A stretch of DNA of 22,806 nucleotides, from positions 3,815 through 26,620 of the forward strand of contig DDBN01000057.1 of NCBI GenBank assembly GCA_002333145.1. Direction: 5' to 3'. This stretch comes from Moraxellaceae bacterium UBA2031. Lineage in GTDB: Bacteria; Pseudomonadota; Gammaproteobacteria; Pseudomonadales; Moraxellaceae. The notes under the pieces are model-generated. The model was given only the letters and a program-made list of their open reading frames with translations, did no database searches and had not been told where the DNA came from. A program made the position numbers and the translations under genes. Below, one piece after another: positions 1-7,296 of the stretch (positions are counted from its first letter, which is position 1; the number at the start of each line of letters is the position of its first letter).

Positions 1-329
1 TCATCTTGAGAGGCCAGTACCTGAAGCGTCCAGTCCATTGGTACTTGTGCTTTGACCCAATCCGAGTCGCGAAACTCCGGACCATGTGCCACAGGTACCA
101 CGCCAGATGCCACCGGACTGATGCCTCCGGCAAATGGCACAAGATCACTGAGACGACCAAAATCAGAGGGAAAATGATGACCATTCGCCGATGATGCATC
201 GGCTAACGTCAGTGTTTTAGCAAGTGGCCCCGGGCCCTGCTGCCAGACAAGTACAACCAGAGCTACTATCAACAACAGCACACTGCCCACTAACCCTGCT
301 AGCATCCATGGCGCACGTAAAGCCGTCAT
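1..329 (-). CDS. Small SPOR-domain membrane protein (DamX-like), 3' end cut by window edge
   Basis: The frame opens with ATG at 329, sharing the ATGA stop/start overlap with aroB, and stays open for 109 codons to the window edge. Residues about 9-32 form one strongly hydrophobic segment (MLAGLVGSVLLLIVALVVLV), giving a very short cytoplasmic tail of about 8 residues. A roughly 60-residue polar linker follows. The last visible part, DWTLQVLASQ, resembles the first strand of a SPOR domain, which binds denuded peptidoglycan at division sites. A SPOR/DamX gene directly after aroB is a known arrangement in gammaproteobacteria. E. coli DamX has a long cytoplasmic N-terminus and, as I recall, the Pseudomonas version carries an AAA ATPase domain. 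This one has neither before its membrane segment. The SPOR assignment rests on only about 12 residues plus context. Confidence 0.72.
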   Translation of the reverse strand, partial: MTALRAPWMLAGLVGSVLLLIVALVVLVWQQGPGPLAKTLTLADASSANGHHFPSDFGRLSDLVPFAGGISPVASGVVPVAHGPEFRDSDWVKAQVPMDWTLQVLASQD

Positions 330-1417
330 ACCGACACCCCCAGCGCAGCACCCGTCTCTAGTGTTTGCTTTAGTACGGCTGCCGGTACCTTGCTAACAAC
401 AGCCTCACCAAGGTGCTTCAGCAGCACTAGATGCAGCTGACCATCTTTTACCTTCTTGTCCACGGCCATATGCTCAAGATATTCATCCGCTGAAAGATCA
501 GGCGGCGTTACCGGCAATCCTGCCTTGATGAGAATGTCACGCGTCCGAGTCACCGCCGCCTCATCAATCCAGCCAAGACGCATAGACAGATCGGCTGCCA
601 TCAGCATGCCGGTCGCCACTGCTTCGCCATGCAGCCAAACGCCGTAGCCCATGCCGGTTTCAATCGCATGTCCAAAGGTATGGCCTAGATTAAGCAAAGC
701 GCGCACATCTTTCTGTTCCAGTTCATCCGCTGCCACAACTGCCGCCTTGTTTTCACAGGAGCGGCGAATGGCTTCGGCCAGAGTATGCGGCTCACGCGTC
801 AGTAACTTCGGCATTGCACCTTCCAGCCACTCCAAAAAGGGTAGATCACGGATTAGCCCGTACTTGATGACCTCGGCTATACCCGCTTTCAACTCACGAT
901 CTGGCAGGGTCGACAGCACATCAGTATCGATAACAACCACGTTAGGCTGCTTGAACGCCCCGATCATGTTCTTGCCCAACGCATGATTAACCCCGGTCTT
1001 GCCACCCACTGACGAATCCACCTGCGACAACAAGGTAGTGGGAATCTGAATAAAGTCGACACCTCGCTGATAGGCCGCAGCCGCAAAACCAGTCATGTCG
1101 CCGACTACCCCGCCACCAAGGGCGACTAGGGTGCAATCCCGATTGAACCGGTGCTGTAACAGCGTGGTAAAAATGAGATCCAGATGAGCCATGTCCTTGA
1201 ACGCCTCACCATCCGGCAGGATGCACTCAGCCACCAAGTATCCAGAAAGCGTCTTGCGCAGACGTTCCAGATACAGCGGCGCCACGGTGCTGTTACTGAC
1301 AATCAAGACCTGACGGCCACGAATATGCGACAGAAGCAGATCTGCACGATCCAGCAGACCTGTACCAATATGAATGGGATAGGAACGCGCACCCAGCGCC
1401 ACTTCGAGCGTATGCAT
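326..1417 (-). CDS. aroB: 3-dehydroquinate synthase
   Basis: Cytosolic enzyme of the shikimate pathway. It converts DAHP to 3-dehydroquinate using NAD and a divalent metal. The 363-residue length is typical. Visible family signatures are the glycine-rich GGGVVGDMTGF at 101-111 (NAD binding), QIPTTLLSQVDSSVGGKTGVN around 124-144 (substrate pocket, PTTLL and GGKTG), and the metal ligands Glu182 in AEVIKYG, His246 in NLGHTFGH and His263 in WLHGEA. ATG at 1417 begins MHTLEVALGARSYPI, as expected for the family. The Shine-Dalgarno sequence is poor, so translation probably depends on coupling or read-through from aroK, which ends 30 bases upstream. The stop overlaps the start of the downstream SPOR gene. 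Nothing looks abnormal. Confidence 0.97.
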   Translation of the reverse strand: MHTLEVALGARSYPIHIGTGLLDRADLLLSHIRGRQVLIVSNSTVAPLYLERLRKTLSGYLVAECILPDGEAFKDMAHLDLIFTTLLQHRFNRDCTLVALGGGVVGDMTGFAAAAYQRGVDFIQIPTTLLSQVDSSVGGKTGVNHALGKNMIGAFKQPNVVVIDTDVLSTLPDRELKAGIAEVIKYGLIRDLPFLEWLEGAMPKLLTREPHTLAEAIRRSCENKAAVVAADELEQKDVRALLNLGHTFGHAIETGMGYGVWLHGEAVATGMLMAADLSMRLGWIDEAAVTRTRDILIKAGLPVTPPDLSADEYLEHMAVDKKVKDGQLHLVLLKHLGEAVVSKVPAAVLKQTLETGAALGVSV

Positions 1418-1447
1418 GAAAGTCGTCTAAGCAGAAAATAAAGAGGA

Positions 1448-1981
1448 TTATTCTAGCGCGTCATGCGCCTCAAGGGCATGAATGATTCGCATCGCAACAT
1501 CACGTGCTGATCCACCCTCGGTGGGCATGATGATATGAGCCGCTTCACGATACAGCGGATCACGCACCGTCATAAGCTCGGTCAAGCGCTGTCGCGGATC
1601 TGCGGTTTGCAGCAAAGGACGATTGCGGTCGCGTGCCGTGCGGTCAAGCTGAGTCGCTACTGGCGTGTAGAGATAGACCACCACCCCACGCTCATGCAAA
1701 TGCCGGCGATTAGCCTCCCGCAAGATGGCTCCTCCTCCGGTAGCTAGCACAATATTCTGGCGACGAGTCAGGATGTCGATGACGGACTCTTCACGCAGAC
1801 GGAACCCTACTTCCCCCTCTACATCAAAGATCCAGGGAATATTGGCGCCGGTCCGCGCCTCGATTTCATGGTCAGAGTCCACAAACTCAAGGCGAAGAAT
1901 CTCGGAAAGCTGGCGGCCGATGGTGGTTTTACCCGCCCCCATCGGCCCGACCAGAAAGACATTGCCACGATATTTCTTCAC
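1448..1981 (-). CDS. aroK: Shikimate kinase
   Basis: Phosphorylates shikimate at the 3-hydroxyl with ATP, two pathway steps after dehydroquinate reduction. The 177-residue length is usual. The Walker A motif GPMGAGKT is at 12-19, the substrate-binding DSD at 35-37, Arg61 in GFR, the GGG motif at 82-84 (ATGGGAI), and the lid arginines in RDRNRPLL around 117-124. The start codon is GTG at 1981, 21 bases after the pilQ stop, with an AAAGGTG ribosome-binding sequence at somewhat long spacing. It lies between pilQ and aroB, an arrangement seen in many pilus-bearing gammaproteobacteria, so it is probably co-transcribed with the pil genes. Confidence 0.97.
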   Translation of the reverse strand: MKKYRGNVFLVGPMGAGKTTIGRQLSEILRLEFVDSDHEIEARTGANIPWIFDVEGEVGFRLREESVIDILTRRQNIVLATGGGAILREANRRHLHERGVVVYLYTPVATQLDRTARDRNRPLLQTADPRQRLTELMTVRDPLYREAAHIIMPTEGGSARDVAMRIIHALEAHDALE

Positions 1982-2002
1982 AACGCGGCCAACACCTTTT
2001 AC

Positions 2003-4147
2003 TTACTTGGCTATTGCCAGAGCTTCGCTTGCCAGACGCGGGGTCACGAAGATCAGCAGTTCCTGCTTATTGCTACGTGTCACGTCCTTACGGAACAGAC
2101 GGCCTAGGTAAGGAATGTCGCCCAAGAACGGCGTCTTGGTTACGCCCTTAATGGTTTCAGTCTTGAAAATCCCACCCAGAACCACTGTCTGACCGTCATC
2201 CACCAACACGTTAGTGGCAACACGATTGGTATCGATGGTCACCAAGCCGCTAGGCAGGATCGCACCAATACTGTCGTTGTTTACCAGCAACTCCATATTG
2301 ATTCGGCCATCTGGCGTAATGCTAGGCAGTACTTCCAGGCTCAACTCAGCATTGATGAACTTAGTCGACGTAGCACCCGATGACGACGCTTCCAGATAAG
2401 GAATCTGAGTACCTGCAGCAATACGGGCCTTCTGCTTATCAGCCGTCAGCACTTTTGGTGTCGCAACAATCTCACCGTTACCATCTGACTGCAGCGCTGA
2501 CAATTCAAGATCCAGCAAGAGGTTGTCAGAGTCAATCAAGCCAACAGCCAGCGATGTTGCACCCGCCCCTGTCACACCCAAATCAACGATCAGATCTTCA
2601 GGAGTTGTTATTTCATACTTTGGAACGGTGAACGTGTTGCCGTTGACCGTCACATCTTCATACTCACGAGCAAACTGTGTTTCCACTAGCGTTTTGTGTG
2701 TGCCTCCGGTTACGAAGCGCCTTTTACCTCTCTGGTCATCTCGCGTTGCGCCCCACTTCACACCCAGTTCTTTAGCAAAGTCAGTAGTCGCCAGCACAAT
2801 ACGCGCTTCAATCATCACCTGCTTGATTGGCACATCTAGGCGGACGATCACATCACGGATTTCTTCAATACGCTTGGGTGTATCCAACACAATCAGTGTA
2901 TTGGTACGGGAGTCAACTGATGCAGAACCGCGCTCAGAGAGCAGCTTGCTAGGGCCATTGATCAGGCCCAGCATATCTGACGCCTTCGCATAGTTGATCT
3001 GGATAAACTCGGAGCGCAAGACCGCCAGCTTTTCTGACTGATTCGTACTTTCCATCTCCAAACGCTCACGTGCTGCAATTTCGTCCGCAGGAGCGACCAG
3101 CATCACATTACCAATCGTGCGTTTATCCAAGCTCTTCGTCTTGAGAATCAGATCCAACGCCTGATCCCATGGCACATTTTGCAGGCGAAGCGTGATCTTG
3201 CCACTAACGGAGTCACTGGCCACCAGATTGAGCGACGTAAAATCTGCTATCAACTGTAATACCGAGCGAACCTCAATATCCTGGAAGTTTAGCGACAGCT
3301 TTTCGCCAGAGTACGCAAAATCTTGCTTCTTACGCTTGTCGTCACGCGTAACAGGCTTGACGCTAATCGTCAGCTTGTTATCGGTCTGATACGCCAGATA
3401 CTCAAACTCGCCTTGAGGCTGGATGACCATCATGCCATCCCCACCTTCGTTATAGGCATCAACTGCCTTCACTGGAGTGGCAAAGTCTGTGACATCCAAG
3501 CGGCGACGAAGGCCTTCTGGTAGCTTGGCGCCGATAAATTTGGCAATGATACGGTTACCCTGCTGCACAACATCCACCGGAATGGAGCCTTGTGACAGCT
3601 CAATAAGAACCTGACCATCTCCTTGCTCGCCACGACGGAAGTCTACTGCAGTGACACTTTTTGCCACCACGCTCTTGGCCGTAGAAACCGCAACGACCGG
3701 TGCAGTGTCCTGAGGAGTTGCCTGCGATTTACCGATAGTGATGTAAACCTGATTTCCGTCCACGCGGGCATTGAAGCCGCTGAGCTCGGTCAGATTGACG
3801 ATCACACGACTGCGATCCCCACTCTCGATCACTGTCATGCTGCGAGCATTACCGTTGCCAAGATTGAAGTACTTACCCGGCAATGCACTGCGAACACCAG
3901 GCAGGTCAAAGACAATGCGGGCAGGCTTGTCGATCTTGTATGCCACCGGCTGAGGCGCACTGCCATCAAAGCCAAGGCGTACTTCAACCTCATCTCCTGG
4001 CAACACAACCGAGTCTACTTGCTCGAGCGCAATACGCTCAGCGGCAACGACCGAGCCTGCCATAACGCCCAGACCAATCACGGCCATTTTCATCCAGCGC
4101 ATCAGCATATGATTGTTCCTAGCTGCGTAGTTGTTAATTGTTTTCAT
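2003..4147 (-). CDS. pilQ: Type IV pilus secretin PilQ
   Basis: Forms the outer-membrane ring through which the type IV pilus passes. The chosen start is ATG at 4147 (714 residues) because GGAG lies 9 bases upstream. An in-frame GTG at 4162 would add five residues but sits inside a small hairpin and lacks a ribosome-binding site. A rather long N-region precedes a hydrophobic signal peptide that should be cleaved near VVAA-ER (about residues 35-36). Domains in order, positions approximate: two AMIN domains (37-130 and 160-265) that bind peptidoglycan, an STN/N0 domain (285-340), a secretin N1-type domain (370-450), then the C-terminal secretin pore domain (510-705), with the conserved stretch IPYLEASSSG and later VVLGGIFKTET. 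The gene ends in ASEALAIAK. It follows pilP by 31 bases. Confidence 0.96.
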   Translation of the reverse strand: MKTINNYAARNNHMLMRWMKMAVIGLGVMAGSVVAAERIALEQVDSVVLPGDEVEVRLGFDGSAPQPVAYKIDKPARIVFDLPGVRSALPGKYFNLGNGNARSMTVIESGDRSRVIVNLTELSGFNARVDGNQVYITIGKSQATPQDTAPVVAVSTAKSVVAKSVTAVDFRRGEQGDGQVLIELSQGSIPVDVVQQGNRIIAKFIGAKLPEGLRRRLDVTDFATPVKAVDAYNEGGDGMMVIQPQGEFEYLAYQTDNKLTISVKPVTRDDKRKKQDFAYSGEKLSLNFQDIEVRSVLQLIADFTSLNLVASDSVSGKITLRLQNVPWDQALDLILKTKSLDKRTIGNVMLVAPADEIAARERLEMESTNQSEKLAVLRSEFIQINYAKASDMLGLINGPSKLLSERGSASVDSRTNTLIVLDTPKRIEEIRDVIVRLDVPIKQVMIEARIVLATTDFAKELGVKWGATRDDQRGKRRFVTGGTHKTLVETQFAREYEDVTVNGNTFTVPKYEITTPEDLIVDLGVTGAGATSLAVGLIDSDNLLLDLELSALQSDGNGEIVATPKVLTADKQKARIAAGTQIPYLEASSSGATSTKFINAELSLEVLPSITPDGRINMELLVNNDSIGAILPSGLVTIDTNRVATNVLVDDGQTVVLGGIFKTETIKGVTKTPFLGDIPYLGRLFRKDVTRSNKQELLIFVTPRLASEALAIAK

Positions 4148-4160
4148 ATTTGAAATCTCC

Positions 4161-4175
4161 ACGAGGTCGGCTCGT
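4161..4175 (-). promoter_or_regulatory. Small intercistronic hairpin between pilP and pilQ
   Basis: In the mRNA sense the sequence is ACGAG, five-base loop CCGAC, then CTCGT: a perfect 5-bp stem. It begins just after the pilP stop codon and ends next to the GGAG ribosome-binding site of pilQ. It may tune pilQ translation relative to the upstream genes, or protect the pilMNOP 3' end. That role is inferred from position. The stem is short, so chance occurrence is possible. Confidence 0.35.
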
Positions 4176-4178
4176 TAA

Positions 4179-4700
4179 TTATTCGCTCAGCGACAGGCTG
4201 CGAGGGCGTTCTACCCAGCCGTCACGTCCGTCAGGCACGACTTCAATAATCGAAACCAGATTGGGAGCAACCTCCACAATCCGACCGTGGTTCTTGCCCA
4301 GATAGCTTCCTACCTTGACTCGCTGCACTCCTCCATCACCATCCTCGATCAAGGCGAAAAGAGGACCGCCTGGTCGCTGCATGGCTCCACGGAAACGCAA
4401 CGCCTCAAGACTAAAGCGCTCTAGGTATTCAGCGGGGCGAGTCAAATCAGGCTCAACCTTCTTACCCGAGCTCATGAGCAGTTGCTCAGCGCTGATAGGT
4501 GGAGCAAAAGGGCTGCGCAACTGGTGAGCGGCGTATGTAAATGTTGGCATCGGCGTGAATTCAGGGGGCGGCTCAACAGTACCTCTCGGCTTCTGCCGAA
4601 TAGCATCCATCTGAGCACGCACATCTTCGAAGCTAGCCGAGCACGCTGTCAGCGCAGGAATAGCCACTGCTGCAACTATAATCATGCGAAGCAGTTTCAC
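4179..4700 (-). CDS. pilP: Type IV pilus lipoprotein PilP
   Basis: Periplasmic lipoprotein that links the PilN-PilO inner-membrane dimer to the secretin PilQ. The 173-residue protein begins with a lipoprotein signal peptide. The lipobox is LTAC at 17-20, so Cys20 should be lipidated and become the mature N-terminus. A proline-rich flexible stretch follows (PRGTVEPPPEFTPMPTF), then the short PilQ-facing motif HQLRSPFAPP around 59-68, and a small C-terminal beta domain (about 90-165) with LEALRFRGAM and VGSYLGKNHGRI, typical of the family. The start is GTG at 4700, inside a GTGA overlap with the pilO stop, so translation is probably coupled. The nearby in-frame ATG at codon 6 would shorten the signal peptide's basic region. 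Confidence 0.96.
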   Translation of the reverse strand: MKLLRMIIVAAVAIPALTACSASFEDVRAQMDAIRQKPRGTVEPPPEFTPMPTFTYAAHQLRSPFAPPISAEQLLMSSGKKVEPDLTRPAEYLERFSLEALRFRGAMQRPGGPLFALIEDGDGGVQRVKVGSYLGKNHGRIVEVAPNLVSIIEVVPDGRDGWVERPRSLSLSE

Positions 4701-5398
4701 TTTGCACCTCCGTCTGGCGCACTCTTGTCTGTCGTAGGCTTGGCTCCCACACCACTCTTATCATTGTAACGATAGGTCTTGGCCAGAATCGACATAGTGA
4801 GTACAGGGGCGCCACCATCATCAGCGCGTCCACCAGTACTTTGTTTAGGCACAATCGTAAAATCATGAAGCGTTACGATGCGCGGCAATGCAGAAACGCC
4901 ACTCACAAAAGCACCAAAGGCGTGGTAGTCACCCGTCACCTTGATATTGATCGGCTGTTCCGCATAGAAGTCTTTTGCCGTTTCACTGCCAAGATCAATC
5001 GCTTCAAACTCAAGGCCACTGCCCAAGCCCGTGTGAGTAATATCCTCAAGCAAGCCAGGCACTTCGGTATCCTGAGGCAGCTGACGTAGAAGAGCACCAA
5101 ACGAGTCTTCCATATCCTTCAACTGCGATTTATATACTTCAAGGTTCTGAGCCTTGAATACCTTGGCCTCAAACTCCCCGAGGAGAGTTTGCTGTTCGGA
5201 TTCTCCTGTTGTGAGATTGTCGCGTATACCCGACAAATCGAGCATATACCCTAAGACCAACACCGCGATGAATACCAACAGATAAATCACTGCCTTGACC
5301 GGCATGGGCCATGAGCCGACATTCTGGGGATCCAAGGTGTTGAGCGTATTCATCAACTCCTGCAGATCAAAACTCTTCGAGTCATTCGTGCCTTTCAT
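4697..5398 (-). CDS. pilO: Type IV pilus inner-membrane protein PilO
   Basis: Bitopic inner-membrane protein that pairs with PilN and contacts PilP in the alignment subcomplex of the pilus machine. It has 233 residues. A roughly 32-residue cytoplasmic tail is followed by one transmembrane helix at about 33-52 (PVKAVIYLLVFIAVLVLGYM). A coiled-coil-like region (about 58-115) comes next, then a periplasmic ferredoxin-like domain containing LLRQLPQDTEVPGLLEDI and VTGDYHAFGAFVSGVSALPRIV, which are recognisable family stretches. The ATG at 5398 overlaps the pilN stop (ATGA), and its own stop overlaps the pilP start, so the genes look tightly coupled. The C-terminal tail is rich in Gly, Ala and Lys and is probably flexible. 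Confidence 0.96.
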   Translation of the reverse strand: MKGTNDSKSFDLQELMNTLNTLDPQNVGSWPMPVKAVIYLLVFIAVLVLGYMLDLSGIRDNLTTGESEQQTLLGEFEAKVFKAQNLEVYKSQLKDMEDSFGALLRQLPQDTEVPGLLEDITHTGLGSGLEFEAIDLGSETAKDFYAEQPINIKVTGDYHAFGAFVSGVSALPRIVTLHDFTIVPKQSTGGRADDGGAPVLTMSILAKTYRYNDKSGVGAKPTTDKSAPDGGAK

Positions 5399-6057
5399 TT
5401 TGTTGCCCCCCCACCGCTTGCTGGAGCAGTCTTATCTTTTTTCTCTTCTGCATCGATTGCAGACTCAGGGGCATCAAGCATTACTGTCAGAGCGAATGTA
5501 TTGGCCGCCTGTGCAGCAGCTCCCTTGACTGCTGTGGCGCCTGGCTTGCCACTCACAGAGGCATCCTTTGATGCCTCTGCAGCCACCTTGGAGAGTACCG
5601 GGCTTTTGAACCACTGGGACGCTTCCAGATTACGCATCAGGTTGGACACCTGATTAGCACTTTCGGCCACACCCACAATGCTAAACATGTTCTCTTTGCG
5701 CTCAATCGTACGGAAATAAACTCCGTCAGGCATGGCGCGAACGAACTCGTCGAATACACGCACAATCACTGGGCGGTGCCCCTGAAGATCCTGGATAACC
5801 CTCATACGTGACAGCAGCTCATCACGGCGCTTCTGCAACTCGTCAATTTCTTTAATTTGCGTATCCAGCGTAGCAATTTCCGCCTTGATGTAGCTGTTAC
5901 GCTCCAGCTGATCGCTCACCTGCTTGGACAATGCCATGTGCGTAAACAACACAATACCCACAGCGAGAACAGCCACTGCGAGTACGATTGCTACAAATTC
6001 CTGCTGCCGCTGCTTACGCAGTTCTTGGCGCCAGGGGAGTAGGTTGATCTTTGCCAT
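5395..6057 (-). CDS. pilN: Type IV pilus inner-membrane protein PilN
   Basis: Partner of PilO. Its cytoplasmic N-terminus docks onto the PilM actin-like protein. The conserved INLLPWR motif that binds PilM is visible at residues 4-10. One transmembrane helix lies at about 23-43 (FVAIVLAVAVLAVGIVLFTH). A coiled coil (about 48-90) and a periplasmic ferredoxin-like fold follow (MPDGVYFRTIERKENMFSIVG, then NQVSNLMRNLEAS). It has 220 residues, with a low-complexity Ala/Lys/Gly tail that includes a run of seven G near the stop. The ATG at 6057 shares one base with the pilM stop (TGATG), and its stop overlaps the pilO start. Confidence 0.96.
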   Translation of the reverse strand: MAKINLLPWRQELRKQRQQEFVAIVLAVAVLAVGIVLFTHMALSKQVSDQLERNSYIKAEIATLDTQIKEIDELQKRRDELLSRMRVIQDLQGHRPVIVRVFDEFVRAMPDGVYFRTIERKENMFSIVGVAESANQVSNLMRNLEASQWFKSPVLSKVAAEASKDASVSGKPGATAVKGAAAQAANTFALTVMLDAPESAIDAEEKKDKTAPASGGGATK

Positions 6058-7118
6058 CAGTCAAAACTCCTCAGCGCGAGGCCACAGGCAATCATCAGCG
6101 ACGGAGCGTCGTTGCCAATTGCAGCCGCATTGACCTTCGGCGACAGGGACATATTCATGAAGGGATTGGCGACAGAAACAGGAGTCCCCAATTTTTCTTG
6201 AATTATTCCAGCCAGCCCCTCGATGGAGGCGGTACCGCCTGCTAGCACAATATGATCAACATCATTGTACGCACTGCCTGCGAAGAAAAACTGCAAGGAA
6301 CGGGTGACCTGCTGGACAACCGCATCCATGAAGGGGCGCAACACTTCCGGCTCATAATCGTCCGGCAAACCGCCCTGCTTTTTGGCCATGCCGGCCTCTT
6401 CAAAAGATAACCCGTAACGGCGTTGAATCTCTTCGGTCAGTTGCTTGCCGCCAAAAAGCTGCTCGCGGGTATAAATAATCTTGCCATCATTCACCACATT
6501 CAGTGTGGTCATCGTGGCACCAACATCAATGATGGCTACTGTACCTTCTGGACCACTGGAGATAGAGTCACCAATCAGGCTGAACGCCCGCTCCATGGCA
6601 TAGGCTTCCACATCAACAATTTTGGCAACCAAACCGCCAATCTCGAGTGCATCTACGCGTAACTCAACATTCTCGTTACGGGACGCTGCCAGCAGCACTG
6701 TTACCCGCGCTGGATTATTTTCGAGCGGTTCAACGACTTCAAAGTCAATACTGACTTCTTCCATCGGATACGGAATGTACTGATCTGCTTCAAGGCGAAT
6801 CTGAGATTCACGCTCATCATCAGTTAGCCCAGCATCCATTTCGATGTTTTTAGTAATGACGGCCGAACCTGCTACTGCGACAGCAGCTAGCTTGGCCTGA
6901 GGCTTGGTGCGGGCTATCAGCTTTTTGATAGCCTCACCGACGCCTTCGACATCGTTGATATTTTTTTCGACCACCGCATTTTGCGGTAAAGGCTCAACTC
7001 CGTATGATTCCACACGATAGCGGTCACCTTGCCGGCTCAGCTCCAGCAACTTGACGGAGGTGGAACTAATGTCCAGTCCGAGCAATGCCGAGTTTGTTTT
7101 CCGAAGGAAGGGCAGCAC
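6057..7118 (-). CDS. pilM: Type IV pilus assembly ATPase-fold protein PilM
   Basis: Cytoplasmic actin/FtsA-like protein that binds the PilN N-terminus and begins the pilus alignment complex. The chosen start is GTG at 7118, giving 353 residues starting MLPFLRKTNSALLGLDISS. An AAAGGG ribosome-binding sequence lies 9 bases upstream, and this length and N-terminus match known PilM proteins. The longer frame from ATG at 7169 adds 17 residues without family resemblance and crosses an inverted repeat. Actin-fold phosphate loops are visible: LGLDISSTSVKLLEL near the start, AIIDVGATMTTLNVV mid-protein, and HIVLAGGTASIEGL near the C-terminus. The motif EADQYIPYPMEEVSIDFEVV is characteristic of PilM. 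First gene of the pilMNOPQ cluster, divergent from mrcA. Confidence 0.95.
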   Translation of the reverse strand: MLPFLRKTNSALLGLDISSTSVKLLELSRQGDRYRVESYGVEPLPQNAVVEKNINDVEGVGEAIKKLIARTKPQAKLAAVAVAGSAVITKNIEMDAGLTDDERESQIRLEADQYIPYPMEEVSIDFEVVEPLENNPARVTVLLAASRNENVELRVDALEIGGLVAKIVDVEAYAMERAFSLIGDSISSGPEGTVAIIDVGATMTTLNVVNDGKIIYTREQLFGGKQLTEEIQRRYGLSFEEAGMAKKQGGLPDDYEPEVLRPFMDAVVQQVTRSLQFFFAGSAYNDVDHIVLAGGTASIEGLAGIIQEKLGTPVSVANPFMNMSLSPKVNAAAIGNDAPSLMIACGLALRSFD

Positions 7119-7149
7119 GATGGGATTCCCTTTTATTTTTTCTATGGAA

Positions 7150-7170
7150 AATGTGCACTTACGGCACATT
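7150..7170. promoter_or_regulatory. Perfect 7-bp inverted repeat upstream of pilM (CRP/Vfr-like half-sites)
   Basis: The sequence is AATGTGC, seven-base spacer, GCACATT. The half-sites resemble those of CRP/Vfr (consensus AAATGTGA-N6-TCACATTT), but the distance between TGTG and CACA is 9 bases here instead of 8. It lies 32-52 bases before the pilM start. It could be a protein-binding site or, if transcribed, a hairpin in the pilM leader. Function is inferred. Confidence 0.45.
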
Positions 7171-7185
7171 CATATACAACTACAT

Positions 7186-7213
7186 TAAATACTAGTCTTA
7201 GCATGAGCGCAAT
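7186..7213 (-). promoter_or_regulatory. Possible sigma-70 promoter for pilMNOPQ
   Basis: On the minus strand a -35-like TTGCGC (7213-7208) is separated by 16 bases from a -10-like TATTTA (7191-7186). The -10 match is modest. TATATG at 7176-7171 is an alternative -10. This is the only AT-rich stretch between pilM and the divergent mrcA, so the promoter should lie near here, but the exact elements are uncertain. Confidence 0.3.
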
Positions 7214-7244
7214 TGCTGTACAAGCGTCGCTTTCGCTTATAATG
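7214..7244 (+). promoter_or_regulatory. Probable sigma-70 promoter for mrcA
   Basis: A perfect TATAAT -10 box (7239-7244) is followed by a GC-rich discriminator, with a TTGCTG -35-like box at 7214-7219. The 19-base spacer is longer than the ideal 17. Transcription would begin near 7251, leaving a leader of about 45 bases before the mrcA start. That leader has no strong Shine-Dalgarno sequence. Confidence 0.5.
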
Positions 7245-7296
7245 GCCCGGCAGCAGGGCAAAATCCTCAAAAATACACATAAGTTGTTGATATACA

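Noticed and set aside
6..194. 62-residue plus-strand open frame at the left edge
   Set aside because: It lies antisense to the partial SPOR gene, whose own frame has a membrane segment, a SPOR-like end and an aroB overlap. No recognisable domain or ribosome-binding site.
3623..4153. 176-residue plus-strand frame antisense to pilQ
   Set aside because: It is fully opposite the first third of pilQ. Its composition (many His, Cys and Arg) is typical of a reverse-strand shadow, and no motif is seen.
5406..5412. Run of seven G (minus strand) near the end of pilN as a phase-variable tract
   Set aside because: A slip would change only the last few disordered residues and the overlap with pilO. The tract is short.
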